Assembly: GCF_021654035.1 (NCBI RefSeq) | Contig: NZ_JAJPDW010000006.1 | Location: forward strand, 103,322 to 167,321 | DNA from: Microbacterium aurantiacum | GTDB lineage: Bacteria; Actinomycetota; Actinomycetes; Actinomycetales; Microbacteriaceae | DNA length: 64,000 bases | Direction of reading: 5' to 3' | Shown: one piece after another, positions 55,197 to 63,955 of the stretch | Position numbering within the stretch: position 1 is the first letter of the stretch | Layout of the letters: each line of letters begins with the position of its first letter | Program-made: the position numbers and the translations under genes | Notes under the pieces: generated by a model | Told to the model about the DNA's origin: nothing | Seen by the model: only the letters and a program-made list of their open reading frames with translations | Databases searched by the model: none

Positions 55197-56089
55197 TGGT
55201 TCGCGCGGATGTCGTCCTCGACGTCGGTGAGCGACGCGACGAGGTCCGACGCGGGGGTCGTGACGAACACCGCGGTACCTCCCGATGCTTCCTGCAGGCC
55301 GTCGAGGACCGCCTGGTCGGTCTGGAAGATCTCCACCAGACGCTGGTAGGTGGGGTTGTCGGCATCCTCCGCCTTGGCCGCGAAGATGTTGACGTAGGGA
55401 ACGGCGTTCGGGTCGGACGGGTCGTCGGTGGCGATCGCGTCGTCGAAGCTGAGCCCGGCGTCCGTGACGAAGTCGTTGTTGATGATCGCCGCGGCGACAT
55501 CGGGGAGGGAGGTCGCGGTGAAGGCGGCGTCGAGGGCCTCGACCGTCACCTTCGACTCCGGCAGGACATCGGCGACCGTGGAGAAGATCGACCCGCCGTC
55601 CTCGAGCTCGACGAGTCCGGCGGACTGCAGGACGAGGAGTCCGCGGGCCTGGTTGGACTCGTCGTTGGGAACCGCGACGGTCGCCCCCTCGGGGATGTCC
55701 TCGACGGAGTCGTATTGGCTGGAGTACAGCCCGAGCGGATAGATCGCGGTCGCGCCGATCGGCTGCAGGTCGTCGGCGCTGCTGACGTTGTAGGTGGCGA
55801 GGTAGATGATGTGCTGGAACTGGTTGAGGTCCAGCTCATCGGCCGACAGTGCGGGGTTCGGCTGCGTGTACTCGGTGAAGTCCACCAGCTCCACCTCGAT
55901 GCCCTCGGCGGCCGCGGCTTCCACGTAGGTCGCCCAGTAGGGGTCTCCGGCGCCGACCACACCGATGCGGACCGGCCCGTCGCCGCCGCCCTCGCCGGCG
56001 GAGTCGGAGGCGGTCGATGCGCATCCGCTGACGCCCAGGACGACGGCGAGCGCGAAAGCGGTGACGGACAGCGGCTTGATGACGGACAT
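55193..56089 (-). CDS. metQ: Methionine-binding lipoprotein (NlpA/MetQ family)
   Basis: The 298-residue exported lipoprotein has a signal peptide with lipobox GVSGC (Cys23) and a MetQ/NlpA two-lobed fold. Recognisable segments are VELVDFTEYTQPNPALSADELDLNQFQHI, ATAIYPLGLYS, the VAVPNDESNQARGLLVLQSAGLV loop, and AAIINNDFV. ATG 56089 follows CGAGGAG. The minus-strand -10 TAACCT near 56185 gives a leader of about 85-90 nt, in which no SAM-riboswitch core was recognised. It heads the metQNI operon. Confidence 0.94.
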   Translation of the reverse strand: MSVIKPLSVTAFALAVVLGVSGCASTASDSAGEGGGDGPVRIGVVGAGDPYWATYVEAAAAEGIEVELVDFTEYTQPNPALSADELDLNQFQHIIYLATYNVSSADDLQPIGATAIYPLGLYSSQYDSVEDIPEGATVAVPNDESNQARGLLVLQSAGLVELEDGGSIFSTVADVLPESKVTVEALDAAFTATSLPDVAAAIINNDFVTDAGLSFDDAIATDDPSDPNAVPYVNIFAAKAEDADNPTYQRLVEIFQTDQAVLDGLQEASGGTAVFVTTPASDLVASLTDVEDDIRANQ

Positions 56090-56229
56090 GGTGCTCCTCG
56101 TGGTTGTCGGGCACCACGCGCGCGGACGGACGACCGCGGTGGCGGGTGGATCACACCCGCTCGCCTCATCGCGGTGCCTCCGGCAGGTTAGGCACGCCGT
56201 CTCGCGCGCCGAAACCGCGCCGTAACATG

Positions 56230-56266
56230 CCGACACCCGCGGGCTTCGGCGGCCGGCGGGTGTCGG
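56230..56266 (-). terminator. Hairpin downstream of the M20 peptidase
   Basis: A perfect 11-bp stem (56230-56240 with 56256-56266, 15-nt GC-rich loop) lies just after the peptidase stop and upstream of the metQ promoter. The rest of the 191-bp gap holds the metQ promoter and leader. Confidence 0.55.
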
Positions 56267-56280
56267 CGGGCGCAGCCCTC

Positions 56281-57609
56281 TCAGGACGCGCGGATCAGCG
56301 CTCCGTAGAACGCGATGCCGCGCAGCCACACGCCGACTCGGATGCGCTCGTTCGGCGCGTGCAGGGCGTCGCGCTCGGCGCGGGTGAGGTGGAACGGGGT
56401 GAAGCGGTAGACGTGCTCGCTGATCCCGGTGAACCAGCGGCTGTCACTGGCTCCGAGCTGCAGGTAGGGCGTGGTGACGACATCCGTCCCGAGGGTGTCG
56501 GCGACCGCCGTGGCGATCCGCCGCCACGGCTCGCCACGCCACGGCGAGACCGGGGAGGGGTCGCCCCCCTGGCGCAGCTCGACCTCCACCGCCGGATCGC
56601 CGATCACGCGGCGCACGCGCGCGATCGCCGCCTCCACCGTGTCGCCGGTGAGCAGGCGCACGTTCACGGTCGCCCGCGCGCGCGTGGCGAGGACGTTCTC
56701 CCCCACCGCCCCGGCCAGCTCGGTCACGACCGCGGTGGTGCGGACGATCGCGTTCGTCTCGGGGCCCGCGAGCGGGAGGGCGCGGGCGAGCAGCGGTGCG
56801 GTGACCGCGAGGTTCGCGAGGAGGGGCCGCAGCGGCCCGCGCGCGTGCGGGGCCAGCGTCGCCAGCATCGCCCGCACCGGCGGGGCCAGGCGCACGGGGA
56901 ACGGATGCCGGTGCAGTCGCCCGATCGCGCGGGCGAGCCGCGCGGGAGCCGGAAAGGACGGCGGCGTCGAGGCGTGGCCGCCGGCCTCGTGGACGGTGAG
57001 GGTCAGCGTCATCACACCGCGCTCGGCCACCCCGACCATGGCCGTGGGCACCCCGACACCGGGGAGGACCCCCTCGACCACCGCGCCGCCCTCATCGAGG
57101 ACCAGGGCGGGCCTGATGCCGCGCTCCTGGAGCACCGTCGCGATCGCCCGGGCGCCGTCACCGGCGGTCTCCTCGTTGTGTCCGAACGCGAGATAGACGT
57201 CGTGGGCGGGGACGACGCCGTCCGCGAGCGCGACCTCCACCGCCTCGAGGATCGCCACGAGGGCGCCCTTGTCGTCGATCGCGCCGCGGGCGTGGATCTC
57301 GGCATCCGCCCCTTCGCCTGAGATCTCGGCCGCGAACGGCGGATGCCGCCACTCGGTCGGATCGACCGGGACGACGTCCTGGTGGGCCATGAGCACCAGC
57401 GGACGCTCGGGGGTCGTGCCGCGCCAGCGGTACAGGAGTGCGTGCCCGGCGACGACCTCGCGCTCGAGCTCGTCATGCACGCGCGGATAGAGCCGCGCGA
57501 TCGTGTCGTGCAGGAGATCGAACGCGACGGTGTCGACGAGCGACTCGTCGACATGCGAGACGGTGGGGATCCGCAGGATCTCTCGGAAGCGCTCGATCGG
57601 GGTGCTCAC
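56281..57609 (-). CDS. M20-family zinc metallopeptidase, PM20D1-like
   Basis: The 442-residue protein has the M20 metal-binding blocks LVLMAHQDVVPV (His/Asp), ARGAIDDKGALVAILEA, the catalytic Glu pair in FGHNEETAGDGA, and the lid-domain VHEAGGHAS. The C-terminal DSRWFTGI segment supplies the last ligand region. The layout resembles PM20D1/carboxypeptidase-S peptidases acting on small peptides or N-acyl amino acids. It starts at GTG 57609; TAGGCT lies 7 nt before it. It is divergent from the Gfo/Idh/MocA gene over 45 bp. Confidence 0.92.
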   Translation of the reverse strand: MSTPIERFREILRIPTVSHVDESLVDTVAFDLLHDTIARLYPRVHDELEREVVAGHALLYRWRGTTPERPLVLMAHQDVVPVDPTEWRHPPFAAEISGEGADAEIHARGAIDDKGALVAILEAVEVALADGVVPAHDVYLAFGHNEETAGDGARAIATVLQERGIRPALVLDEGGAVVEGVLPGVGVPTAMVGVAERGVMTLTLTVHEAGGHASTPPSFPAPARLARAIGRLHRHPFPVRLAPPVRAMLATLAPHARGPLRPLLANLAVTAPLLARALPLAGPETNAIVRTTAVVTELAGAVGENVLATRARATVNVRLLTGDTVEAAIARVRRVIGDPAVEVELRQGGDPSPVSPWRGEPWRRIATAVADTLGTDVVTTPYLQLGASDSRWFTGISEHVYRFTPFHLTRAERDALHAPNERIRVGVWLRGIAFYGALIRAS

Positions 57610-57654
57610 CCTGCGAAGCCTAATTCGCCACGCCCCGCCCGCTACCCTCGGAGG

Positions 57655-58659
57655 ATGACCGCATCCGCATCCCCGAGCCTTCGCTGGGGCATCCTCGGCC
57701 CCGGCGGCATCGCGCACGCCTTCATCCGCGACATCCGTCTCGCCGGCCGCGACGTCGTCGCCGTCGGATCGCGCGATCGTGAGAAGGCCGCGGCCTTCGC
57801 CGAGCAGTACGCGATCCCCCGCGTGCACGGCAGCTACGAGGACCTCGTGGCCGACCCCGAGGTCGACATCGTCTACATCGCCACGCCGCACCCGTTCCAC
57901 CACGCCCAGGCCCTCCTCGCCCTGAACGCCGGCAAGCACGTCCTGGTGGAGAAGCCCTTCACCCTCACGGCCGCCGAAGCCGCCGAGGTGCGCGACGTCG
58001 CCGCCGAGCGGGGGCTGCTGGCGATGGAGGCGATGTGGACGCGCTACCTCCCGCACATGGCGCGCATCCGCGAGATCATCGCCGCCGGGACCCTCGGCGA
58101 AGTGCGCGCGGTCATGGCCGACCACACGCAGCTGCTGCCGTCGGATCCCACCCACCGCCTGAACGCCCTGGAGCTCGGGGGCGGCGCGCTGCTGGACCTC
58201 GGGGTGTACCCCGTGTCGTTCGCGTGGGACATCCTGGGTGAACCGATCTCGATCGCCGCCTCCGGACGCCTCGGCGAGACCGGCGCCGACACCGAGGTCG
58301 CCACGATCATGGTGCACCCCTCCGGGGCCGTGTCCACATCGCTCTCGGCCTCCCGGGCGTCGGGACCGAACGTCGCCCACATCATCGGCACCGAGGGGCG
58401 GATCGACATCGACCGCGTCTGGTACAACGCCACCTCGTTCCGCGTGATCGGCCCCGACGGCACGGTCATCGAGGAGTACCGCTCCGAGATCTCCGGGCGC
58501 GGGATGCAGTTCCAGGCGCTCGCGGCGGAGGCGTACATCGCCGACGGCACCCTCGACAGCGCTCTGCTCCCGATCGACGAGACGGTGGCGATCATGGAGA
58601 CCCTCGACGAGATCCGCGGCCTCATCGGCGTGCGCTACCCGTCGGAGGAGGAGGACTGA
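57655..58659 (+). CDS. Gfo/Idh/MocA-family oxidoreductase
   Basis: The 334-residue NAD(P)-dependent dehydrogenase has the N-terminal Rossmann motif WGILGPGGIAHAFI, VEKPF (the EKP catalytic-Lys signature, near residue 100), EAMWTRYLP, and a C-terminal alpha/beta substrate domain with GGGALLDLGVYP. It acts on sugars, trans-dihydrodiols or sugar acids; its sequence is close to dihydrodiol-dehydrogenase-like members. ATG 57655 is preceded by TACCCT at 6 nt, with GGAGG also present. Its stop overlaps the NYN-gene start as TGATG. Confidence 0.92.
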   Translation: MTASASPSLRWGILGPGGIAHAFIRDIRLAGRDVVAVGSRDREKAAAFAEQYAIPRVHGSYEDLVADPEVDIVYIATPHPFHHAQALLALNAGKHVLVEKPFTLTAAEAAEVRDVAAERGLLAMEAMWTRYLPHMARIREIIAAGTLGEVRAVMADHTQLLPSDPTHRLNALELGGGALLDLGVYPVSFAWDILGEPISIAASGRLGETGADTEVATIMVHPSGAVSTSLSASRASGPNVAHIIGTEGRIDIDRVWYNATSFRVIGPDGTVIEEYRSEISGRGMQFQALAAEAYIADGTLDSALLPIDETVAIMETLDEIRGLIGVRYPSEEED

Positions 58660-59522
58660 TGGCTCCCGCTCCCGGCGCCCGCGTGGCGGTGTATCTCGAC
58701 TTCGACAACATCGTGATGTCCTGGTACGACCGGGTACACGGACGCAACGCCTACTCCCGCGACCGGCAGAAGATCGCCGCCGACGCCACGGATCACGAGA
58801 TCGCCGAGCGGTTGACCGCGGCGACCATCGACGTCGGCGCCATCATCGACTACGCCACGTCCTTCGGGACGCTGGTGACCACGCGCGCCTACGCCGACTG
58901 GTCCGCTCCCGTCAACGCCGAGTACCGCTCCCAGCTCGTCGCTCGAGCGGTGGACCTCGTCCAGCTCTTCCCGGCCGCCGCCTATGCCAAGAACGGCGCG
59001 GACATCCGTCTGGCGGTGGATGCCGTGGAGGACATGTTCCGCCTTCCCGACCTCACCCACGTCGTCATCGTCGCGGGAGACTCGGACTACGTCCCGCTCG
59101 CGCAGCGGTGCAAGCGCCTCGGACGCTTCGTCGTCGGGGTCGGGGTCGCCGGCTCCACGGCGAAGTCCCTCGCCGCCGCGTGCGACCAGTTCGACTCGTA
59201 CGACGCCCTCCCCGGCGTCGCCGTCCCCGCGAGCGCGGAGAAGGAGTCCACCCCCACGCGCCGACGCGGGCGGAAGGCGGCATCCGATCCCACCGCCGAT
59301 CTCCTGGAGCGCGCGCTGCGGCTGGAGAGCGACAAAGAGGATGCGGAGTGGCAGCACGCCTCGGCGGTGAAGAGCCTGATCAAGCGGCTCGACCCGTCCT
59401 TCAGCGAGAAGGCCCTCGGTCACAAGAGCTTCTCGGAGTTCCTCAAGGCCCATCCCGCCGTCGCCGAGACCGACGAGGCCGAGAACATCGTCCTGGTGCG
59501 GCTCGCGGCCGACCGCCGCTGA
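58659..59522 (+). CDS. NYN-domain (LabA/DUF88-like) protein with C-terminal OST-HTH/LOTUS-like domain
   Basis: The 287-residue protein has an N-terminal NYN/PIN-like nuclease fold with acidic catalytic residues in AVYLDFDNIVMSW (residues 10-22), the central AKNGADIRLAVDAVEDM, and VVIVAGDSDYVPLAQR. A basic linker (TRRRGRKA, about 195-205) leads to a 75-residue domain resembling OST-HTH/LOTUS (SVKSLIKRLDPSFSEKALGHKSFSEFLKAHP-like). NYN-LOTUS proteins are thought to act on RNA. The start overlaps the preceding stop by one base. The biological target is unknown. Confidence 0.88.
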   Translation: MAPAPGARVAVYLDFDNIVMSWYDRVHGRNAYSRDRQKIAADATDHEIAERLTAATIDVGAIIDYATSFGTLVTTRAYADWSAPVNAEYRSQLVARAVDLVQLFPAAAYAKNGADIRLAVDAVEDMFRLPDLTHVVIVAGDSDYVPLAQRCKRLGRFVVGVGVAGSTAKSLAAACDQFDSYDALPGVAVPASAEKESTPTRRRGRKAASDPTADLLERALRLESDKEDAEWQHASAVKSLIKRLDPSFSEKALGHKSFSEFLKAHPAVAETDEAENIVLVRLAADRR

Positions 59523-59554
59523 CGCCCGCACCGGCGAGCGGTACAGTGTGTCCC

Positions 59555-60742
59555 GTGGCACGCCGTACTCCTCCGCCGGGCTCGCAGACCTCCCTGCGAG
59601 AGGCGAACCGTGCGCGCGTGATCGAGTCGCTGAAGCGCCACGGGCGTCTGACGCAGGTGGAATTGGCCGGAAGCACGGGTCTGTCGCCGGCCACGGTGTC
59701 GAACATCGTCAAGGAACTCACCGCCTCGGGGCTGCTGCACACCTCGTTCACGTCCCGCAGCGGTCGGCGCGCGACACTGGTCTCACTCGCGCGTCAGGTC
59801 GGGCTCGTCGCCGGAGTCCACTTCAGCTCCCGACACCTGCGCATCGCCATCGCCGATGCCACGCGCACCACCGTCACCCAGACCACGCTTCCGCTCCCCC
59901 TGGACCACCGACACGACGCGGAGCTGGACCGGCTGAGCCTCCTACTCGGCGACATGATGGAGTCCCTCGGCGGATCGGTCACGGATCTCCTCGCGGTGGG
60001 TCTCGCCCTCCCCGCACCGATCGATCCGCGCACGGGGATGGTCTCCACCCCCGGGCTCCTCCGCGGCTGGGAGGGCGTCGACGTCGCCGAGAGCCTCACC
60101 TCCCGCATCGGCCGCCCCGTGCACGTGGACAGCGAAGCAAACCTCGGCGGTCTCGCCGAGGCCCGAGAGGGCGCCGGCCGTGCATCGCGCTCGTCGGTGT
60201 TCATCCGCATCGGCCACACCATCAGCGCCGGAATCATCGTAGACGGCGATCTCTTCCGCGGGGTCAACGGCAAGGCCGGGCAGATCGGGCACGTCACGCT
60301 CGACGAGAACGGCCCCATCTGCCGGTGCAGCAACCGCGGATGCCTCGAGACTTATGCGGCGGGCCCCGCCCTCCTCTCGCTCTTCCCGCCCGGCGAGGGG
60401 ATGCAGCGCCTGGGCGATCTCCTGCAGGCCGCCGAATCCGGCGACGGCAGCTCGCGACGCGTCATCGCCGACGCAGGCCGCCACATCGGCGTCGCCGCGG
60501 CGAGCCTGTGCAACCTCTTCGACCCCGAGCTCATCATCGTCGGCGGCGAGCTGGGACTCGCGGGCGAACTCCTCATGGCTCCCATGCGCCACTCGCTGGA
60601 GCGCACGGCGCTCGCCTCCGCCGACGGTCTCCCCGAGATCGTCGAGGCCTCGTTCGGCGAATGGGCCGAGACCCGCGGGGCGATCGCGACGGCCCTCGAC
60701 CAGGTCGCCGTCGACGCCCAGACCCTGCCCATCACGGCCTGA
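59555..60742 (+). CDS. ROK-family transcriptional regulator (XylR-like)
   Basis: The 395-residue protein has an N-terminal winged HTH (GRLTQVELAGSTGLSPATVSNIVKELTASGLL, about residues 30-62) and a ROK sugar-binding domain. That domain contains AVGLALPAPID, EANLGGLAE, NGKAGQIGHVTLDENGPICRCSNRGCLETYA (zinc-binding CxCxxxxCxE) and IIVGGELG. The three-gene sugar ABC transporter begins 3 nt downstream, so it likely regulates its own operon in response to a sugar. TACAGT lies 7 nt before the GTG, consistent with leaderless expression. Confidence 0.92.
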   Translation: MARRTPPPGSQTSLREANRARVIESLKRHGRLTQVELAGSTGLSPATVSNIVKELTASGLLHTSFTSRSGRRATLVSLARQVGLVAGVHFSSRHLRIAIADATRTTVTQTTLPLPLDHRHDAELDRLSLLLGDMMESLGGSVTDLLAVGLALPAPIDPRTGMVSTPGLLRGWEGVDVAESLTSRIGRPVHVDSEANLGGLAEAREGAGRASRSSVFIRIGHTISAGIIVDGDLFRGVNGKAGQIGHVTLDENGPICRCSNRGCLETYAAGPALLSLFPPGEGMQRLGDLLQAAESGDGSSRRVIADAGRHIGVAAASLCNLFDPELIIVGGELGLAGELLMAPMRHSLERTALASADGLPEIVEASFGEWAETRGAIATALDQVAVDAQTLPITA

Positions 60743-60745
60743 CCC

Positions 60746-61801
60746 GTGCGCCCCTCCCGCCTGCATCCGGCGGCCGTCCTCGCGGCGACCGCGCTGACGG
60801 CCGCCCTGCTCACCGCGTGCGCACCGGCCGCCGACGACGAGGGAACGATCGCCCTCCTCCTCCCCGACGCCAAGACCGCGCGGTACGAGACGTTCGACCG
60901 CCCTGTGTTCGAAGAGCGGGTCGCGGAGCTCGGCGACTTCCGCGTGCTGTACTCCAACGCCGATCAGGATGCCGCCAAGCAGCAGCAGCAGGCGGAGTCC
61001 GCCCTCGCGGCGGGGACGGACGTCCTCGTGCTCGACCCGGTCGACGGCAACGCGGCGGTCTCGATCGTCGCCGCCGCCAACGCCCAGGGCGTTCCCGTGA
61101 TCGCCTACGACCGGATGATCTCCGGCGGGGAGCTGGCCTACCACGTGTCCTTCGACAACGAGAAGGTCGGACAGCTGCAGGCCGAGACCCTCGTGGCGGG
61201 GCTCGACGCCGCCGAGCGGGAGGATGCCGGCATCCTGATGATCAACGGCTCCCCGACCGACAGCAACGCGGCCCTCTTCCGGGCGGGGGCGCGGGAGGTG
61301 CTGGACGCCGCCGCGGTGACCGTGCTGGCCGAGTACAGCACACCGGATTGGAGCCCCGACAAGGCCCAGGAGTGGACCGCGGGCCAGATCTCGCAGTTCG
61401 GCGACCGCATCGCCGCGGTGTACGCCGCGAACGACGGGACCGCGTCCGGAGCGGTGTCGGCCCTGAAGGCCGCGAACGTCGCGCCGTATCCGCTGGTGAC
61501 GGGGCAGGATGCCGAGCTCACGGCGCTGCAGCGGATCCTCACCGGGGACCAGTACATGACGGTCTACAAGGCGATCAAGCCGCAGGCGCGACTGGCGGCG
61601 GAGGTCGCCGTGACGCTCGTCCGCGGGGATGAGGTCACCGCACCCACGGAGATCGACGGCGTCCCGACGACCCTCCTCGAGCCGGTCGCGGTGACGGTGG
61701 ACACCATCGCCGACACGGTGATCGCCGACGGATTCTGGAGGGTGGAGGACATCTGCACGCCGGCCTATGCGGCCGCGTGCGCCGCCGCCGGTCTACGGTA
61801 G
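60746..61801 (+). CDS. Sugar ABC transporter substrate-binding lipoprotein, XylF-like
   Basis: The 351-residue exported protein has a lipoprotein signal (LLTACAP, Cys25) and a periplasmic-binding-protein type I fold. Segments typical of XylF/ChvE are LLLPDAKTARYETFDRPVFEE, DAAKQQQQAESALAAGTDVLVLDPVDG, VPVIAYDRMI, and GQDAELTALQRILTGDQYMTVYK, which fits D-xylose binding proteins well. GTG 60746 starts 3 nt after the ROK stop. The ligand (probably xylose) is assigned by resemblance only. Confidence 0.88.
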   Translation: MRPSRLHPAAVLAATALTAALLTACAPAADDEGTIALLLPDAKTARYETFDRPVFEERVAELGDFRVLYSNADQDAAKQQQQAESALAAGTDVLVLDPVDGNAAVSIVAAANAQGVPVIAYDRMISGGELAYHVSFDNEKVGQLQAETLVAGLDAAEREDAGILMINGSPTDSNAALFRAGAREVLDAAAVTVLAEYSTPDWSPDKAQEWTAGQISQFGDRIAAVYAANDGTASGAVSALKAANVAPYPLVTGQDAELTALQRILTGDQYMTVYKAIKPQARLAAEVAVTLVRGDEVTAPTEIDGVPTTLLEPVAVTVDTIADTVIADGFWRVEDICTPAYAAACAAAGLR

Positions 61802-61805
61802 CCAG

Positions 61806-62699
61806 GTGGCAGCGGACATGGCGACGACGCATCCCCGACCTCGGCGCACCCGGGAGCGGGTCCTGACGATGACGGGCATCCGCAAGCGGTTCGGCGCCGT
61901 GAAGGCGCTCTCGGACGTGGATTTCTGGGTCAACGAGGGCGAGGTCGTCGCGCTCGTCGGCGACAACGGCGCGGGCAAGTCGACGCTGGTGAAGGTTCTC
62001 GCGGGGGTCCACCCCCCGGATGCCGGTGAGATCGTGTTCGACGGCCGGAGCGTGCAGATCGCCAGCCCCGCCGACGCACAGGACCTCGGGATCGCCACCG
62101 TCTTCCAGGACCTCGCGCTGTGCGACAACCTCGACGTCGTGGCGAACCTGTGGCTGGGTCGCGAGCGCCGCGACGGCGTGCTGCTGGACGAGGTCGACAT
62201 GGAGCAGCGCACGTGGAGCCTCCTGCGCGAGCTGTCGGCGAAGATCCCCTCGGTCCGCGTGCCCGTGGCCTCGCTCTCGGGTGGTCAGCGGCAGACCGTC
62301 GCGATCGCCCGCTCCCTCGTGGGAGAGCCTCGCGTGGTGATCCTCGACGAGCCGACGGCCGCCCTCGGGGTGGCCCAGACCGCCGAGGTCCTCAACCTCA
62401 TCGAGCGGCTGCGCGAACGCGGTCACGGGGTGATCCTCATCAGCCACAACATGGCCGATGTGCTCGCCGTCGCCGACCGCGTGGTCGTCCTCCGCCTCGG
62501 TCGCAACAACGGCGAGTACAACGTCGCCGACGTCACGAGCGAGACGCTGATCGCCGCGATCACGGGAGCGGGCGACTTCGGTGCGCGTGCCCGACCGATG
62601 CCGCCCGAGCCGGTCGAACCGGCCGAACCACCCGTTCCGGTCATCCCTCTCCGCCCGCGCGGATCGCACCCGCGCCCCGGGCACGGAGGCGGCGAGTGA
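61806..62699 (+). CDS. Sugar ABC transporter ATPase (single-module)
   Basis: The 297-residue ATPase has Walker A GDNGAGKST, Q-loop VFQDLALCDNL, signature LSGGQRQTVAIARSL, Walker B VVILDEPTAALG, and H-loop ISHNM. It contains only one ABC module, whereas XylG/RbsA have two; single-module FrcA-like ATPases do occur in such systems. The last 35 residues are a Pro-rich tail. GTG 61806 was chosen; ATG 61818 is an alternative. TACGGT sits 6 nt before the GTG, a possible internal leaderless promoter. Confidence 0.9.
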   Translation: MAADMATTHPRPRRTRERVLTMTGIRKRFGAVKALSDVDFWVNEGEVVALVGDNGAGKSTLVKVLAGVHPPDAGEIVFDGRSVQIASPADAQDLGIATVFQDLALCDNLDVVANLWLGRERRDGVLLDEVDMEQRTWSLLRELSAKIPSVRVPVASLSGGQRQTVAIARSLVGEPRVVILDEPTAALGVAQTAEVLNLIERLRERGHGVILISHNMADVLAVADRVVVLRLGRNNGEYNVADVTSETLIAAITGAGDFGARARPMPPEPVEPAEPPVPVIPLRPRGSHPRPGHGGGE

Positions 62700-63928
62700 C
62701 GGCCGCCGACGACCGCGGGGCGCTCGGCGCCCTCCCGCCGAGCGGCGGCATCCGTCAGAGTCTCGACCTGTTCGTCGCGCGGATCCGCGGCGGTGACCTG
62801 GGTGCGGCTCCCGTCATCGCCGGCCTCATCGTGATCTGGATCGTCTTCCAGGCGCTGAACCCGGTCTTCCTCTCCAGCACGAACCTCGTGAACCTCACGA
62901 TGCAGAGCGCCGCGATCGGCACGATCGCCCTCGGGATCGTGCTGGTGCTCCTGATCGGCGAGATCGACCTGTCCGTGGGATCGGTGTCGGGGCTCGCCGC
63001 CGCGGTGCTGGCGGTCGGGTTCGTCCAGCTCCAGTGGCCCCTGGTCGTGGCGCTCCTCGCTGCCGCGGGGGTCGGGGTGATCATCGGCCTGCTCTACGGG
63101 TTCCTCGTCACGACCTTCGGTCTCCCGAGCTTCGTGGTGACCCTCGCGGGGCTCCTTGCCTTCCTCGGCGTGCAGCTGTGGGTCCTCGGCCCGTCGGGAT
63201 CGATCAACCTTCCGTTCGACTCCTGGATCGTGCAGTTCGCACAGCAGATGTTCCTTCCCGCGTGGGCCTCCTACGTCGCCGTCGCCGTCGCCGTCGGCCT
63301 CTATGCGGCCAGCCTCGCCCGGCGGGCGCGGCGACGCGCGGCCGCCGATCTCGTCCACCAGAGGCCGGTCGAGATCGCCGTGCGCACGGCGGTGCTCGCG
63401 GCGGTGCTGGCCGTCTCGGCGTGGTACCTCAACCTGTCGCGCGGCGTCGGGGTGATGTTCGTGTTCTTCCTGGTCCTCGTCGTGGGGATGCACATCGCCC
63501 TCACCCGCACCCGGTGGGGCCGTGCGGTCTACGCGGTCGGCGGGTCGGTAGAGGGTGCGCGGCGTGCCGGCATCCGGGTCGACCGGATCTACCTGTCCGT
63601 CTTCGCGATGTGCTCGACCCTCGCCGCTATCGGTGGACTGCTCGCCGCCGCCCGCCTCGCGGCCGCGAACCAGAGTTCGGGCGCCGGAGACACGAACCTG
63701 ACCGCCATCGCCGCCGCCGTGATCGGCGGTGCGAGCCTGTTCGGCGGGCGCGGCAGCGCGTTCTCCGCGCTCCTCGGCATCCTCGTGATCGGCTCCATCG
63801 CGTCCGGGCTGACCCTGCTGAACCTGGATTCATCCGTTCAGTTCATGATCACCGGCGCCGTGCTCGTCCTCGCCGTCATCGTCGATTCGATTTCCCGGCG
63901 CACCCGCGCCGCCACCGGACGCGCCTGA
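62696..63928 (+). CDS. Sugar ABC transporter permease, XylH-like
   Basis: The 410-residue permease has about ten hydrophobic segments and motifs of the XylH/RbsC family: GEIDLSVGSVSGLAAAVLAV (residues 90-109), GLPSFVVTLAGLLAF, and YAVGGSVEGARRAGIRVDRI near the cytosolic loop, ending with GGASLFGGRGSAFSALLGILVIG. Its length matches XylH (about 390) rather than shorter RbsC. GTG 62696 overlaps the ATPase stop as GTGA. With the two genes before it and the ROK regulator it forms a complete importer operon. Confidence 0.92.
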   Translation: MTAADDRGALGALPPSGGIRQSLDLFVARIRGGDLGAAPVIAGLIVIWIVFQALNPVFLSSTNLVNLTMQSAAIGTIALGIVLVLLIGEIDLSVGSVSGLAAAVLAVGFVQLQWPLVVALLAAAGVGVIIGLLYGFLVTTFGLPSFVVTLAGLLAFLGVQLWVLGPSGSINLPFDSWIVQFAQQMFLPAWASYVAVAVAVGLYAASLARRARRRAAADLVHQRPVEIAVRTAVLAAVLAVSAWYLNLSRGVGVMFVFFLVLVVGMHIALTRTRWGRAVYAVGGSVEGARRAGIRVDRIYLSVFAMCSTLAAIGGLLAAARLAAANQSSGAGDTNLTAIAAAVIGGASLFGGRGSAFSALLGILVIGSIASGLTLLNLDSSVQFMITGAVLVLAVIVDSISRRTRAATGRA

Positions 63929-63955
63929 TTCCGCGCGAACGCATCGCCCTTGGGT

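Noticed and set aside
56090..56280. SAM riboswitch upstream of metQ
   Set aside because: The leader is long enough, but I could not find the conserved S-box or SAM-IV core elements; only unrelated hairpins are visible. A covariance-model search would be needed to revisit this.
62120..62695. Long N-terminal extension of the XylH-like permease frame
   Set aside because: It is a shadow of the ATPase gene in another frame. The GTGA overlap at 62696 and the hydrophobic start of the permease fix the real N-terminus.
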